From assembly GCA_022843265.1 (NCBI GenBank), contig JALHNZ010000013.1, positions 1 to 64,000 of the forward strand: 64,000 nt of DNA, in the 5' to 3' direction. This stretch comes from Gemmatimonadaceae bacterium (GTDB lineage: Bacteria; Gemmatimonadota; Gemmatimonadetes; Gemmatimonadales; Gemmatimonadaceae). A program made the position numbers and the translations under genes. Below the pieces are notes generated by a model that made no database searches, had not been told where the DNA came from, and saw nothing but the letters and a program-made list of their open reading frames with translations. Positions 30,840-40,928 of the stretch are shown in pieces. Numbering within the stretch: the stretch's first letter is position 1; every line of letters starts with the position of its first letter.

Positions 30840-31739
30840 ATGGCTCGTTTGCAGTTTTTGTGGAGTGTGCTGCGCGGCACAGTTTCGGAGGCGCTCGACG
30901 ACAATTTGTTGCGCCTGAGCGCCGCGCTCTCCTACTACGCCATCTTTTCGCTCGCACCGCTGTTGCTGATCGCCGTGTCAGTTGCCGGGCTGGTGTTTGG
31001 TGCAGATGCAGCATCTGGTGTGCTGGCTGATGAACTCACCGCGAGCATGGGCAAACCTGCGGCGGAGACGGTGCAGGAGTTAATCAAGAACTCACGTCGA
31101 CCGTCTGACAACATTCTCGCCGCTGTCGTGGGCGTGGCGATGTTGTTGTTTGGTGGAAGCGGTGTCTTCCTGCAGTTGCAGGACGCACTGAACACCGTGT
31201 GGGGATTGAGAACGCGTGCAGGGTCCGGCATTCGCGGCATGATCAGAAACCGACTGCTGTCGTTCTCCATGGTGCTCGGCGGGGGATTCCTCTTGCTCGT
31301 GTCGCTCGGGCTCAGCACCGCCCTACACGCCGCGAGCAACTGGCTCGCCAACGTGGCGCCATTGCATCCGGTGGTGTGGAGCCTGCTCGGCAGCGCCGCT
31401 TCTTTCCTCGTGATCACGCTGTTGTTCGCGACGATTCTGCGCGTGCTGCCAGACGCCGACATTGCGTGGAAGGATGTGTGGCTTGGTGCGGTGGCCACGT
31501 CGCTACTCTTCTCACTCGGCGAGTACGTGCTGAGCTGGTATCTGGGGCGCGAAGCAACCTCATCCAGCTATGGCTCGGCTGGTGCGCTCGTGCTCATTCT
31601 GCTCTGGGTGTACTACTCGTCAATCATTCTGCTCTTTGGCGCTGAGTTCACGCAGGTACTCGCCAGCGCCCGCGGCCGCGAGATATCGCCCACTGACCGT
31701 GCAGTGCGAGTCGAGGTGTCGGTGATTGAACAGGAGTAG
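30840..31739 (+). CDS. YihY/virulence factor BrkB family membrane protein
   Basis: DDNLLRLSAALSYYAIFSLAPLLLIAVSVAGLVFG, GASALVLILLWVYYSSIILLFGAEFTQV-type C-terminus. Confidence 0.93.
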   Translation: MARLQFLWSVLRGTVSEALDDNLLRLSAALSYYAIFSLAPLLLIAVSVAGLVFGADAASGVLADELTASMGKPAAETVQELIKNSRRPSDNILAAVVGVAMLLFGGSGVFLQLQDALNTVWGLRTRAGSGIRGMIRNRLLSFSMVLGGGFLLLVSLGLSTALHAASNWLANVAPLHPVVWSLLGSAASFLVITLLFATILRVLPDADIAWKDVWLGAVATSLLFSLGEYVLSWYLGREATSSSYGSAGALVLILLWVYYSSIILLFGAEFTQVLASARGREISPTDRAVRVEVSVIEQE

Positions 31740-31802
31740 CACGAGCGACGTGCGGTTTTCAAAGCGCGCTGGTGTTGCTCGCGACACGGGCAACAACGCC
31801 TG

Positions 31803-32573
31803 TCACCGCCCGTCGCACGGCCATTTGGTCAGCGACGGTACGCGTGCACCACCCTGCTCAGTCCGCGCCGCAAGCTGCTCACGCGTCATCGTGGTGCTCA
31901 TGTCGGCGCGGATCGCAGACACCATATGGCGATCAAACGTGCGCGGTACGAGTGACCGCCTCTGCACCGAGTCCGAGCCAAACAGCACATACAGCGTTGT
32001 ATCTATTGGTGGAGCAGCGCTGCATCCGCGAACGTAGCGTACCGTGTCCCGGTGCTGCACGATCCGGGTGTTGGCCGAAATGAAATATTCGCGCGGTGCG
32101 GCCGGTGACGCATCCGGACTCATGCCTGACCTCGCCATGGCGGGGAGTCGCGCCTGCATTTGCTCAGTACGCAGCGTCTGTTCGAGAATCTGGCGTTCGC
32201 CCAGCACCACCATCATGGGCACGCGATTTCCCGGCTCGATCGCACTTCTTGGCGATCCGTCGGCGCCGCTTGATGCAACAAGCTGCGCCTCGTCTCCGCG
32301 TTGCACGTACGTGAGCGAGCTCACGAGCTTGCCATTCACGTACATGGTTCGCACGGCCGTGTCGCCGCGCAAGATGAGTCGAGTCATCGTAGTATCACGA
32401 CTGCGCCAGATCGTGTCGCCATGATAGCGCAACTCAGCGCCGCCAATGGACTGCACCGTGGTTTGTGCGGCGAGCGGGCGCACGACGATCAGGCCCACGA
32501 TAGCGAACACTACAGCCGATAACGGTCGGGCCCTGACTTCCGGAAATCTCCGAGCGATGGTTGTCTGAGTCAT
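31803..32573 (-). CDS. Hypothetical exported protein
   Basis: Signal-peptide-like N-terminus ending VRPLAAQ; no family recognised. Confidence 0.55.
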   Translation of the reverse strand: MTQTTIARRFPEVRARPLSAVVFAIVGLIVVRPLAAQTTVQSIGGAELRYHGDTIWRSRDTTMTRLILRGDTAVRTMYVNGKLVSSLTYVQRGDEAQLVASSGADGSPRSAIEPGNRVPMMVVLGERQILEQTLRTEQMQARLPAMARSGMSPDASPAAPREYFISANTRIVQHRDTVRYVRGCSAAPPIDTTLYVLFGSDSVQRRSLVPRTFDRHMVSAIRADMSTTMTREQLAARTEQGGARVPSLTKWPCDGR

Positions 32574-32655
32574 GACGTAAATGACAATCCAAACCGAACG
32601 CTGTCAACGCGGCCAAGCGTACTGGATCCAGCCTGACCGAACTTCGTGTACGGCC

Positions 32656-34146
32656 TTAGCGCACGTTGATCCAGATGGGATTTGAGTAGAACCACAGATC
32701 CTGCCACATGTCTTCCCCTTTCGGGTCAGGCAGTGGTTCAAGCTCGTTCGTGTTCGTGCCGCGCACGCGCAGGTAGCTGTTGCGCTGCACGCCGCGCACA
32801 AGATGCGACATTACGAGGTACTCCCCGTCTACCGTCCACTGGTTCGGCGAAAAGCGTTGCACGACGCGAGTGGTGGGATTGCGGTCGAGCGTTCGGTCAG
32901 CAGATGGGCCCACAACCTCACCCATGATCAGATCAACGCGAACCACACTGGGAGTATTGCCACGATGATTCGCCGCGAGCGGATCGCGGACTCGGATCGT
33001 GACTTCGATATCCTGTGTGCCGCCAAGCGACAGTGTCCCGCCAATGGATGCCGTTGCCGATCCCTGACCGGCGCGCTTCACGGTCACGTCGAGTTCGCTG
33101 ATCAGATCTCCCGTCGTCACGAATACACGGCCGTTGCGAATCCCGTCAAGAATGTCAGCGTGTGTGGGACGCGCAAGCACGTAGGTTTTTGAGAACTCAC
33201 CGGGCCAGAAATCACTCCCCCCTTCACTGTAGTGACGGTGCGAGTCCGACGTCGACGTAACAAACCACTTCCGTCCCTCACCAAGCATCGAATCCCAGAA
33301 ACCGCCGAGAATCGCCGTCATCTGATCAAACCCACCAAGCGTTGGCGAGTTGCTGTAACCGCCGCGTGATCCAGTTGAATCAATAGAACCATCACGGTTG
33401 AGCGCGCTCGCCTGATGTCCGGGCGCGCCCTCCATCCCCACGGCAACCTGTGGTGCGGTATCGTTCCAGTCGCGAAACTCACGCGGCGAATACAGTCCAT
33501 ACGAGCCAACACCACGCGCCGAACGCGACGGATGATTGCCAATCACGACGGGCGGCGTTGGCAAACCACGCATATACGTAAGCGCCTCAAGCATTTTGGG
33601 TTCGGTATCCCTCGCGGTATCGCGCGGATACGCATCGCGCTTCGAAAAGCGGGACTCAATGTCACGCAGCGTCTGCCGTTCAGCCGGCGTGTTCGGCATG
33701 ATCATGCTGCTGTGATCTGCACCCGGTGTGTCGAACTCCATGCCGTAGAACTGCACAACGTCTGGCACCTCGTTGCGCGATTTCAGCAGTGCGGGATAGG
33801 CCTGTTCGTAGTTCAGCTTCGCATGGTTCGGCCCACCGTGATCCGTAGAGACCATCCAGCGCAGTCCATGTTCGCGCGCTTTGCTCGCATTCATGGAGAT
33901 CGCGTAGCGCCCATCGGCACCGAGGATCGGCGCCGGCGGCTCCGAGCTGCCTTCGGCAGGCAACGAATATCCGGTGCTGAACTCGCTGTGAATGTGATGA
34001 TCACCAGCAAGCCATGCGCGGCCATCCGACTCCCGCGACGGCTCGGCGCCGCGTGGCGAGATCACGGCGCAGGCCACAACCGCTCCCAGCATGGTCAGGG
34101 CGAACAGGTTTCGCGCTCGTCGCGGAGCGAAAGAGTAGGTAGACAT
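32656..34146 (-). CDS. PHP-fold (CehA/McbA-like) metallohydrolase, exported
   Basis: WLAGDHHIHSEFSTGYSLP, MVSTDHGGPNHAKLN, TSTSDSHRHYSEGG; lipoprotein-like N-terminus. Confidence 0.85.
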   Translation of the reverse strand: MSTYSFAPRRARNLFALTMLGAVVACAVISPRGAEPSRESDGRAWLAGDHHIHSEFSTGYSLPAEGSSEPPAPILGADGRYAISMNASKAREHGLRWMVSTDHGGPNHAKLNYEQAYPALLKSRNEVPDVVQFYGMEFDTPGADHSSMIMPNTPAERQTLRDIESRFSKRDAYPRDTARDTEPKMLEALTYMRGLPTPPVVIGNHPSRSARGVGSYGLYSPREFRDWNDTAPQVAVGMEGAPGHQASALNRDGSIDSTGSRGGYSNSPTLGGFDQMTAILGGFWDSMLGEGRKWFVTSTSDSHRHYSEGGSDFWPGEFSKTYVLARPTHADILDGIRNGRVFVTTGDLISELDVTVKRAGQGSATASIGGTLSLGGTQDIEVTIRVRDPLAANHRGNTPSVVRVDLIMGEVVGPSADRTLDRNPTTRVVQRFSPNQWTVDGEYLVMSHLVRGVQRNSYLRVRGTNTNELEPLPDPKGEDMWQDLWFYSNPIWINVR

Positions 34147-34208
34147 AAGACAAGTGTAGGGGGACCCGGGAGGTCCAATAGAGCCAGGAAACGCCCGTGA
34201 CAAAATCG

Positions 34209-35996
34209 CTACGATGCACCAAACCGGAAAAGCAGCAACAGCATCACAACCAACACGCCGAACACTATTGGCGCCACACTTCGCAACGCGTCGTCGGCTC
34301 GCGCGGGATGCTCGACCCGAACCCTGGCGCGAAGCGACTGAAGCGCGACGATAACAGGCGCGGCAACCGCGCCGCTTAGTGTGGGACTCGCGCCGCTCTT
34401 CGCGCGCTCGCTTGGATCACGTCCAATTCCTGTCCCCTGCGCTCGCACCCAATGCCAGAGCGCGCGAAGCGGAACAAGCAGGTCGCCTGAAGGCACGCGC
34501 CACAACGGTAGCAAACGTTGAGATGAAGCCCACGCGGCGGCACCCACCAGTACCAATGCCAGCGCGATTGGCCACATGAGTGAGACAGCGTCCAACCATT
34601 CGGCACCGGGCCAGGCGGGGGCCGCGCTCGGCAGGCCGAGTGACCACACCCCCAGCACAACGAGCCCCACTGACATCAGCCAACCAACGGGCCATGACGA
34701 AACGACCTCGCCTTCTGCCGTTTCGTGCGCAAGACACCAGAGGGCGCGCACCACGAGCAGCGTGGTGCCAGCCGCAGCGAGCGAGAGTGCCGTGCCAAGC
34801 CACGGCCACACACTCGCCACATCGTACAATGCGTACTTGGTCACGAGCTTGGCCGCCGCGCCGCTCGTGAAGGGGGCACCAGCAAGCGACGCACCAACGA
34901 GAGCGCACAACGAGACGACCAGCACTCGACTGAATCGGTCTGAGCCTCGTGCGGTGTCGACACCAAGAAAGAGTGACGCTTTCGCGAGCCCGTGATGCAC
35001 CGCAAACAGGGTAACCGCGCCGATCGCGAGCGGCGCGATAGACGGAGTGTGCAACGCCGCACCAATCGGCACCATAAGCAATCCCATCTGACTGATACTC
35101 GAGTAGCCCAGCACCGTGACAGACGCATGCTGCATGATGCCGACCAAAGCGCCGCCAAACGCACCCGTGAGCCCCACTACAATGATGAACGCACCGAGCG
35201 TGGGCAACGAAACAGTGCCGAGCGGGAGCGTACTCAACATGCCGAGCACGCCCGCATTGATCATCGCGCCACCGAGCACCGCCGCCACGGGTGGTGGTGC
35301 ATGTGTATATGCGCCCGGTAGCCAGAAGTGCAGGCCTACCACGGCGGTCTTCACACCAAAGCCCATCCACAAACAGAGCGTTGCGATCGCGGCGTGCGAC
35401 GACGTCGCAATGGCCACGGGAACGTCCGTGAGTAGCGGACTGGAGAGACCACGGGTGGCAATCAGCAATCCGCTCAGAATCAGCACTTCGCCGAACACGG
35501 TCATCGCCACATACACTCGCCCCGCGGCGAACGCGTCGTCGGTCCGCGTGTGCACCACCAGCAGATACGCGCTAAACGACATCAGCGCGAAAAACGTGTA
35601 GAAACCAGCGACATCCTGCACGAGCATCGCCGCGACGTTGCCGGTCATGGCGAGCAGCCATCCGAGTTGCAACGAGGTGCGATGCGTTCCGTCAACAAAG
35701 CGCGTTCGCATGTGCAGTCCGGCCAGTATCCAGACCAGCGCCGCGGCCGCGAGCAGCGCACGACGCGCCGGATCAATTTCCCAGACACTGCCGAGTAACA
35801 ACCACGGCAGTTCGAGGCGTATGCCTTGAGTAGCACCAAGCGCAGCGATGAGCGCGGGAATGGGCGCGAGCGTTACAAGCCACGACCACCACGATGCGTC
35901 TTGTAGCGTGCCGCGAAACACGGCGCTCGTGGCCAGCATCGTTGCCAGAGCCAGAGGCCACGCAACGGTTAGCACAAGCAGCACGACCCCGATCAT
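34209..35996 (-). CDS. Antiporter-like (MrpA/MrpD/NuoL-superfamily) subunit, third copy in operon
   Basis: Multi-TM; FGVKTAVVGLHFWLPGAYTHAPPPVAAVL, YSSISQMGLL; differs from the other two copies at charged positions. Confidence 0.85.
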   Translation of the reverse strand: MIGVVLLVLTVAWPLALATMLATSAVFRGTLQDASWWSWLVTLAPIPALIAALGATQGIRLELPWLLLGSVWEIDPARRALLAAAALVWILAGLHMRTRFVDGTHRTSLQLGWLLAMTGNVAAMLVQDVAGFYTFFALMSFSAYLLVVHTRTDDAFAAGRVYVAMTVFGEVLILSGLLIATRGLSSPLLTDVPVAIATSSHAAIATLCLWMGFGVKTAVVGLHFWLPGAYTHAPPPVAAVLGGAMINAGVLGMLSTLPLGTVSLPTLGAFIIVVGLTGAFGGALVGIMQHASVTVLGYSSISQMGLLMVPIGAALHTPSIAPLAIGAVTLFAVHHGLAKASLFLGVDTARGSDRFSRVLVVSLCALVGASLAGAPFTSGAAAKLVTKYALYDVASVWPWLGTALSLAAAGTTLLVVRALWCLAHETAEGEVVSSWPVGWLMSVGLVVLGVWSLGLPSAAPAWPGAEWLDAVSLMWPIALALVLVGAAAWASSQRLLPLWRVPSGDLLVPLRALWHWVRAQGTGIGRDPSERAKSGASPTLSGAVAAPVIVALQSLRARVRVEHPARADDALRSVAPIVFGVLVVMLLLLFRFGAS

Positions 35997-37504
35997 TGTG
36001 TGTACACCCGCGCCACCACCAACATCGCCCAGCGCAACGGACTGTACGGCATGTTCGCAAAGACGCCAGCACCCACGGTGAAGACGGCCGTGGCAATGGT
36101 TGGAATGAGAAGCCAGCGATTGGTTTCGCCCGTTCCGAACGAGTGCTCATCCGGCCATGGGGCAGTCTGCGGACGGAACCAGAGACGATGCACGATCGGC
36201 AGGAAATACGCCGCATTGAGCAGACTGCTGAGCACGAGCACACCGAGCACCCAGGGCATTCCTGACTCAAGCGCACCGAGCCCGAGATACCACTTGCTGA
36301 CAAATCCGGCGAGGGGCGGCACCCCGATCATTCCAAACGCACCAATCGTGAACGCCGCACTCGTGACGGGCATACGACGTCCAGCGCCATCGAGCTCCGC
36401 GATATCATGCACGCCCAGTGTTTCCGCGTAGTTTCCCGCGCAGAAGAAGAGCGTGATTTTCATCAACCCCTGATGCAGCAGGTGCGCCAGACCACCGATG
36501 GATCCCCACGGCCCAAAGAGCGCAATGCCGAGCGCAATGTACGACACCTGGCTGATGGTGGAGTAGGCGAGTCGTTTCTTGATTTCCGTTTGAAAGAGCG
36601 CGCGCACCGAGCCCCAGAGAATCGTTATGCTGGCGAGTACGGCCAGCGGAAACAACACGCCGAGCGCCTGCGCCGTTTCTACACCGTAGACGTTGTACAC
36701 GACGCGAACAATGCCAAACGCGCCGGCTTTCACCACGGCCACGGCGTGCAGCAACGCACTCACCGGTGCCGGTGCCACCATGGCAATGGGAAGCCAGCCG
36801 TGCAATGGGACCAACGCGGCCTTCACCCCAAGGCCGGCGATCAACAACCAGAAGGCGACGCGCAGCAGTGTTGCATCGTACGACGCTTCGCTCACCAGTG
36901 CGCCCGTGTCTGCGAACGACACGTCACCCACAAGACTCGTGAACAGCGCGACGCCAACGAGCAACACGGCACCGCCACCGATCGTGTAGCGCAAATACGT
37001 TCGGCCCGCATTGAGTGACTTGGGTGTGCCACGGTGCACAACCAGCGGGTAAGTGGACAACGTCAACAGTTCATAAAAGACGAGAAACGTGACAAGATTG
37101 CCCGCCAGCGCAATTCCCATCGTGCTCGCCACACACAGACTGAAGAACCCGAAGAACCGACTACGATTGGGCGCACCTTCGAGATAGCCAATCGCGTAAA
37201 TGGTGGTGAACAACCACAGGGCCGCCGACAGACCGGCAAAGAGCATGGACATGGCGTCGGCTCGCAACACGAAGTCCACGCCGGGCATCATGCCAAAGCG
37301 CAGTTCGTAGTTGTTGCCAAACGCAACACCCCACGTCATGTACGCCACCAACGCAAGCTTCACAACAGCCGCGCCAAGATTGAGCACGGTGCGTACGCCT
37401 TGTCGGTGTTCGGCGAGCAACATGATCAGCAACGCCGGCACCAATGACGTGCCGAGCACGGCGAGCGGCAACCACCAGCCGCTGATCTCCGGAATGGGGC
37501 TCAC
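35993..37504 (-). CDS. mrpD: MrpD/NuoN-like antiporter subunit (GTG start, GTGA overlap)
   Basis: NLVTFLVFYELLTLSTYPLV, GLGVKAALVPLHGWLPIAMVAPAPVSALLHAVAVVKAGAFG, AYSTISQVSYI. Confidence 0.9.
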   Translation of the reverse strand: MSPIPEISGWWLPLAVLGTSLVPALLIMLLAEHRQGVRTVLNLGAAVVKLALVAYMTWGVAFGNNYELRFGMMPGVDFVLRADAMSMLFAGLSAALWLFTTIYAIGYLEGAPNRSRFFGFFSLCVASTMGIALAGNLVTFLVFYELLTLSTYPLVVHRGTPKSLNAGRTYLRYTIGGGAVLLVGVALFTSLVGDVSFADTGALVSEASYDATLLRVAFWLLIAGLGVKAALVPLHGWLPIAMVAPAPVSALLHAVAVVKAGAFGIVRVVYNVYGVETAQALGVLFPLAVLASITILWGSVRALFQTEIKKRLAYSTISQVSYIALGIALFGPWGSIGGLAHLLHQGLMKITLFFCAGNYAETLGVHDIAELDGAGRRMPVTSAAFTIGAFGMIGVPPLAGFVSKWYLGLGALESGMPWVLGVLVLSSLLNAAYFLPIVHRLWFRPQTAPWPDEHSFGTGETNRWLLIPTIATAVFTVGAGVFANMPYSPLRWAMLVVARVYTQ

Positions 37505-38994
37505 GTTCCACCCGCCATCACGCGAAGCCCGCTGGTCATGGTAGACAACGGCGCCTGACTTGCCAGTCCGAGCGCAATGGCCATGGCGGCCAGCGTGAGC
37601 GCCACCCAATCGTAGCCGCGCGGCGTGGGCGTAAACTGCGAATCCTTGCTCTCGACAAACGATTCGCGAAACACACGAAACACATAACCTGCGGTGAGCA
37701 ATCCTCCGCTCAGCAACACACACAACCAGAACCACTGACCACTCGCGAGCGCGCTCTGCAGCAGCAACCACTTGGCGTTGAATCCGCCACTTGGTGGTAG
37801 TCCCATCAGACTGACGCCCGCGAGTCCGAACGCGAACAACGACATGGGCATGTGTCGGCCAATACCGGCCAGATCAGCCACACCACCGCGACCGGCGGCC
37901 GCGATCAGCGTGCCGCTGGCCAGAAACATCGCGGACTTTGCAAACGCGTGCGCGACCAGATGCAACAACATGCCTTGCGTCGCAAGCGCCGCCGCCGACA
38001 CACCAGTGCCTACGGCCAGCGGGAAAAACAGAAACAAATATCCCAGCTGCGCTACCGTCGAGTGCGCCACGAGCATTTTCAGTTTCGGTTCACGCAGCGC
38101 CTGCCAGCCGCCCCAGAGCACCGCACCGGCACCTAACACTCCAAGTCCTTGCGCGGCGAGCGGTGTCACAGCCTCTGGCGCCACGTCAAACCACAAGCGA
38201 AACAAAATGTAGAACGAACCTTTGACCACGAGCGCTGACAGCAAGGCGCTCACGGGCGTGAGCGCGACGCCATGCGCGGGCGGAAGCCAACCGTGCAGCG
38301 GAAACAGCGCCGTCTTGAGACACAACCCAATCGTCATCAGCGCAATCGCCAGTTGGGTCAGTGGCTCTCGCGCGATCAGTTCTGCCAACTCCGGGAGCGC
38401 CAGCGTTCCGTACGCGGCATAGATGAGAGCTACACCCAGCAGATAGGCCAGCGAGCCGAGCAACGCGGCCATGAGGTAGCGCAATGCCGACGACAATGCC
38501 GTTTCACTACCACCGAGCGCGACAAGCCCAACCGCCGACAATCCGAGCAGTTCAAGTCCGACGTACAAGTTGAAGAGGTCGCCAGCCAGCCAAATGCCGT
38601 TGAGCGATGTCACGAGCAGCCAGAACAGCGGCCAAAAATAGCGCGGCGTCTCGGCGTCAGCGTCGTGAGCGGCGCGTTCAGTAGTCATCACGTACACCGC
38701 GCACGCGGCCGACACCACCGCCGTGAGCAGCACGAGCGTGACGGCGAGACCATCAGCCCGTAATCCGATACCGAGTGGCGCGCTCCAGCCGCCCAGCGCG
38801 TGCGCGGCGGGACCGCTGCGTGCCACTGATGTGTACAGCGCAACGCCAAGCGCGACGTGCAGCAAGACGCCAATGGCGTGCACCGCGATCGTCAATGCTC
38901 CGCGACGTGACTCGATGAGCACGGCAATGACCGCCCACGCGAGCGGCGCAACCAGTAGCCATGGCAAGAGCTGCCCTGCGCTGACAGCCGTCAC
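37501..38994 (-). CDS. mrpD: MrpD-like antiporter subunit
   Basis: DLFNLYVGLELLGLSAVGLVAL, GLCLKTALFPLHGWLPPAHGVALTPVSALLSALVVKGSFYI, AHSTVAQLGYL. Confidence 0.92.
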   Translation of the reverse strand: MTAVSAGQLLPWLLVAPLAWAVIAVLIESRRGALTIAVHAIGVLLHVALGVALYTSVARSGPAAHALGGWSAPLGIGLRADGLAVTLVLLTAVVSAACAVYVMTTERAAHDADAETPRYFWPLFWLLVTSLNGIWLAGDLFNLYVGLELLGLSAVGLVALGGSETALSSALRYLMAALLGSLAYLLGVALIYAAYGTLALPELAELIAREPLTQLAIALMTIGLCLKTALFPLHGWLPPAHGVALTPVSALLSALVVKGSFYILFRLWFDVAPEAVTPLAAQGLGVLGAGAVLWGGWQALREPKLKMLVAHSTVAQLGYLFLFFPLAVGTGVSAAALATQGMLLHLVAHAFAKSAMFLASGTLIAAAGRGGVADLAGIGRHMPMSLFAFGLAGVSLMGLPPSGGFNAKWLLLQSALASGQWFWLCVLLSGGLLTAGYVFRVFRESFVESKDSQFTPTPRGYDWVALTLAAMAIALGLASQAPLSTMTSGLRVMAGGT

Positions 38995-39016
38995 GCCGAG
39001 ACCGCCAACATGGTGG

Positions 39017-39316
39017 TCACGACTGATCTTCCGGGAGTGCCGTGCTCCGACTCAACGCAAACCAGCGACGCAGCAGTATGATGGCCAATGCGGTTGCCGA
39101 GACGGCCACCACGATACCCGTCAGCACGAGCGCTTGCGGCACGGGGTCAGGTCCTCGGCCGTCTTGAGCGAGGCCGACAAGAATAAGGAAGGTGCCGCCG
39201 CCCATCACATTAAACGCCAGCAAGCGACGCAGCAGATGCGTGTGCGTGAGAAAGGCATACATCGCCATGGCAAACAGCACCACGCCCACGTAGGCATAGA
39301 GGCGATCAGCGTTCAT
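39017..39316 (-). CDS. mrpC: MrpC/NuoK-like subunit
   Basis: RRLLAFNVMGGGTFLILVGLAQDGRGPDPVPQALVLTGIVVAVSATALAIILL. Confidence 0.9.
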   Translation of the reverse strand: MNADRLYAYVGVVLFAMAMYAFLTHTHLLRRLLAFNVMGGGTFLILVGLAQDGRGPDPVPQALVLTGIVVAVSATALAIILLRRWFALSRSTALPEDQS

Positions 39317-40011
39317 GCCTCGCCTCGTTGCGCGGGTGCTGCGGCAGGCCGCGACTGCGGTGCGTTGTCAAACAGACTGAACAACACTACGGCAATAGAG
39401 AGCGTAAGCGCGGCTTCGATCATCAGAATGAGCGCGCCTGCCCACGCCGGTGGATACGCCAACAGCGGTTGACCAGCCAACAGCGTTCCAGCGGCCACGA
39501 GCAAGAATACCGACAGCCCGAAGACAACAACCACGCGCGACGCCAGACGGTCGTCGACCGACAACACGGCAAGTCCGGACAATCGCAGCAACACCGCTGC
39601 GCCCGCGAGCACAGAGCCCGCCTGAAAGGCACCGCCAGGTCGAGTGCTGCCAGCCCACAGCAGGTACGCCGCCACGAGCACCAGGAGCGGAGTAATCCGC
39701 CACACGAACGTATCGAGAATCAGATACGGTTGGCTCGCAGGCATGCGCTCGCGAGGCGTATCCCGCAACGCGAGCGCAACCACAGCAGCGGCGAGCAAGA
39801 CCGCGATTTCAAGGAGTGTATCGTAGCTTCGAAAGTTGAGCAGTACGGCGGTGATGTCGTGACTCACCCCGCTCGCTGGCATGGCTTCTCGCACAAGCGC
39901 GGGTAATGACACCGTGGGGATTGAACGCACGCCAATGGCCTGCCAGAGCGCGATACCGACCGCAACACTCGCCACGCCGGCCACCGCGTGTCGCGCAACA
40001 CGGCGTCTCAC
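39313..40011 (-). CDS. mrpB: MbhE-like + MrpB-like fused subunit
   Basis: N-part ITAVLLNFRSYDTLLEIAVLLAAAVVALAL (MbhE-like), C-part TRPGGAFQAGSVLAGAAVLLRL (MrpB). Confidence 0.85.
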   Translation of the reverse strand: MRRRVARHAVAGVASVAVGIALWQAIGVRSIPTVSLPALVREAMPASGVSHDITAVLLNFRSYDTLLEIAVLLAAAVVALALRDTPRERMPASQPYLILDTFVWRITPLLVLVAAYLLWAGSTRPGGAFQAGSVLAGAAVLLRLSGLAVLSVDDRLASRVVVVFGLSVFLLVAAGTLLAGQPLLAYPPAWAGALILMIEAALTLSIAVVLFSLFDNAPQSRPAAAPAQRGEA

Positions 40012-40319
40012 GTTGATCCCTTAACCGCGTCGTCATCGTTGTGCGATGGTGTCACGCTGCGGCTTTTCAGGTGTCCGATTGCATCCAGCAGCAGCGCACC
40101 CGTGAGTCCCGCGCCAATTGCGGCTTCGGCCAGCGCCAGATCTGGCGCCTGCAAACGCACCCACGCAAGCGCCATCAACAATCCGAACACAACAAACAAC
40201 ACCACACCACGAAAGAGCGTCTTCGAGAACAGCGCACCCGCGGCCGTCGCGACAAGCACGACGCCCAGCACCCAGTCAAACGCCAGCGATATCGTCATGC
40301 CGTTGGCTTCTCCGTCCAT
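40008..40319 (-). CDS. MbhD/DUF4040-like subunit
   Basis: VVLFVVFGLLMALAWVRLQAPDLALAEAAIGAGLTGALLLDAI. Confidence 0.88.
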   Translation of the reverse strand: MDGEANGMTISLAFDWVLGVVLVATAAGALFSKTLFRGVVLFVVFGLLMALAWVRLQAPDLALAEAAIGAGLTGALLLDAIGHLKSRSVTPSHNDDDAVKGST

Positions 40320-40606
40320 GGTTGCAGCCCACGCGCACGCGCACGTCGCGCGACGAGCTGACCCGAGGTGGCGCTGCCAGCCAACACCACCAGCCAGACG
40401 AGCAGCAGCTTGAAGCCCTCACTCACGCTCCCCGCCGCGGGCAACAAACCAAGGACCAGCAACCCAAGTCCCAGATTGTCCGCCTTGGTGAGCGCATGCA
40501 CGCGCGTGTACACATCAGGAAATCGGAGCACACCGAGCGTTCCCACCGCGTAGAATCCCGCTCCGCACACGAGCAGCAGTGTCTGCACCCACTCAAGCCA
40601 CGTCAT
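40295..40606 (-). CDS. mrpG: MrpG subunit (ORF opens at 40915)
   Basis: MTWLEWVQTLLLVCGAGFYAVGTLGVLRFPDVYTRVHALTKADNLGLGLLVLGLL. Confidence 0.9.
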   Translation of the reverse strand: MTWLEWVQTLLLVCGAGFYAVGTLGVLRFPDVYTRVHALTKADNLGLGLLVLGLLPAAGSVSEGFKLLLVWLVVLAGSATSGQLVARRARARGLQPWTEKPTA

Positions 40607-40928
40607 GATCCTCCCGGTGCTGTGATGGTCGCTGGTTCGGCATCTCCGGCAATTCGCTGGCCGGGTCCGCTCCAACGCGTCCCACAAAGGCCACGACCGC
40701 GAGGACGGCGAGAACCGCCAACACAAGCGCCACATTTCGCAACGCGGGTTCACGAAGCACGACGGAGAGCACGAGCATGATGCCCACACCCGTCGTGCCA
40801 AAGAGTTGTGCGGCGAGCATGCGATCCTCGGCGGCGGGCCCGCGCCACACGCGCAGTAGCCCGGCGACAAGTGTGAGCAGTAGCACGAACGCAATCGCTG
40901 CGCACACCGTGTCAAAACTGTCGCTCAT
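40593..40928 (-). CDS. mrpF: MrpF subunit
   Basis: GLLRVWRGPAAEDRMLAAQLFGTTGVGIMLVLS. Confidence 0.88.
   Translation of the reverse strand: MSDSFDTVCAAIAFVLLLTLVAGLLRVWRGPAAEDRMLAAQLFGTTGVGIMLVLSVVLREPALRNVALVLAVLAVLAVVAFVGRVGADPASELPEMPNQRPSQHREDHDVA

Noticed and set aside
35993-37771. N-terminal extension of the second MrpD-like ORF (first 89 residues)
   Set aside because: Arg/His-rich overlap with the upstream mrpD; the GTG at 37504 gives a 4-nt overlap and an MrpD-like N-terminus.
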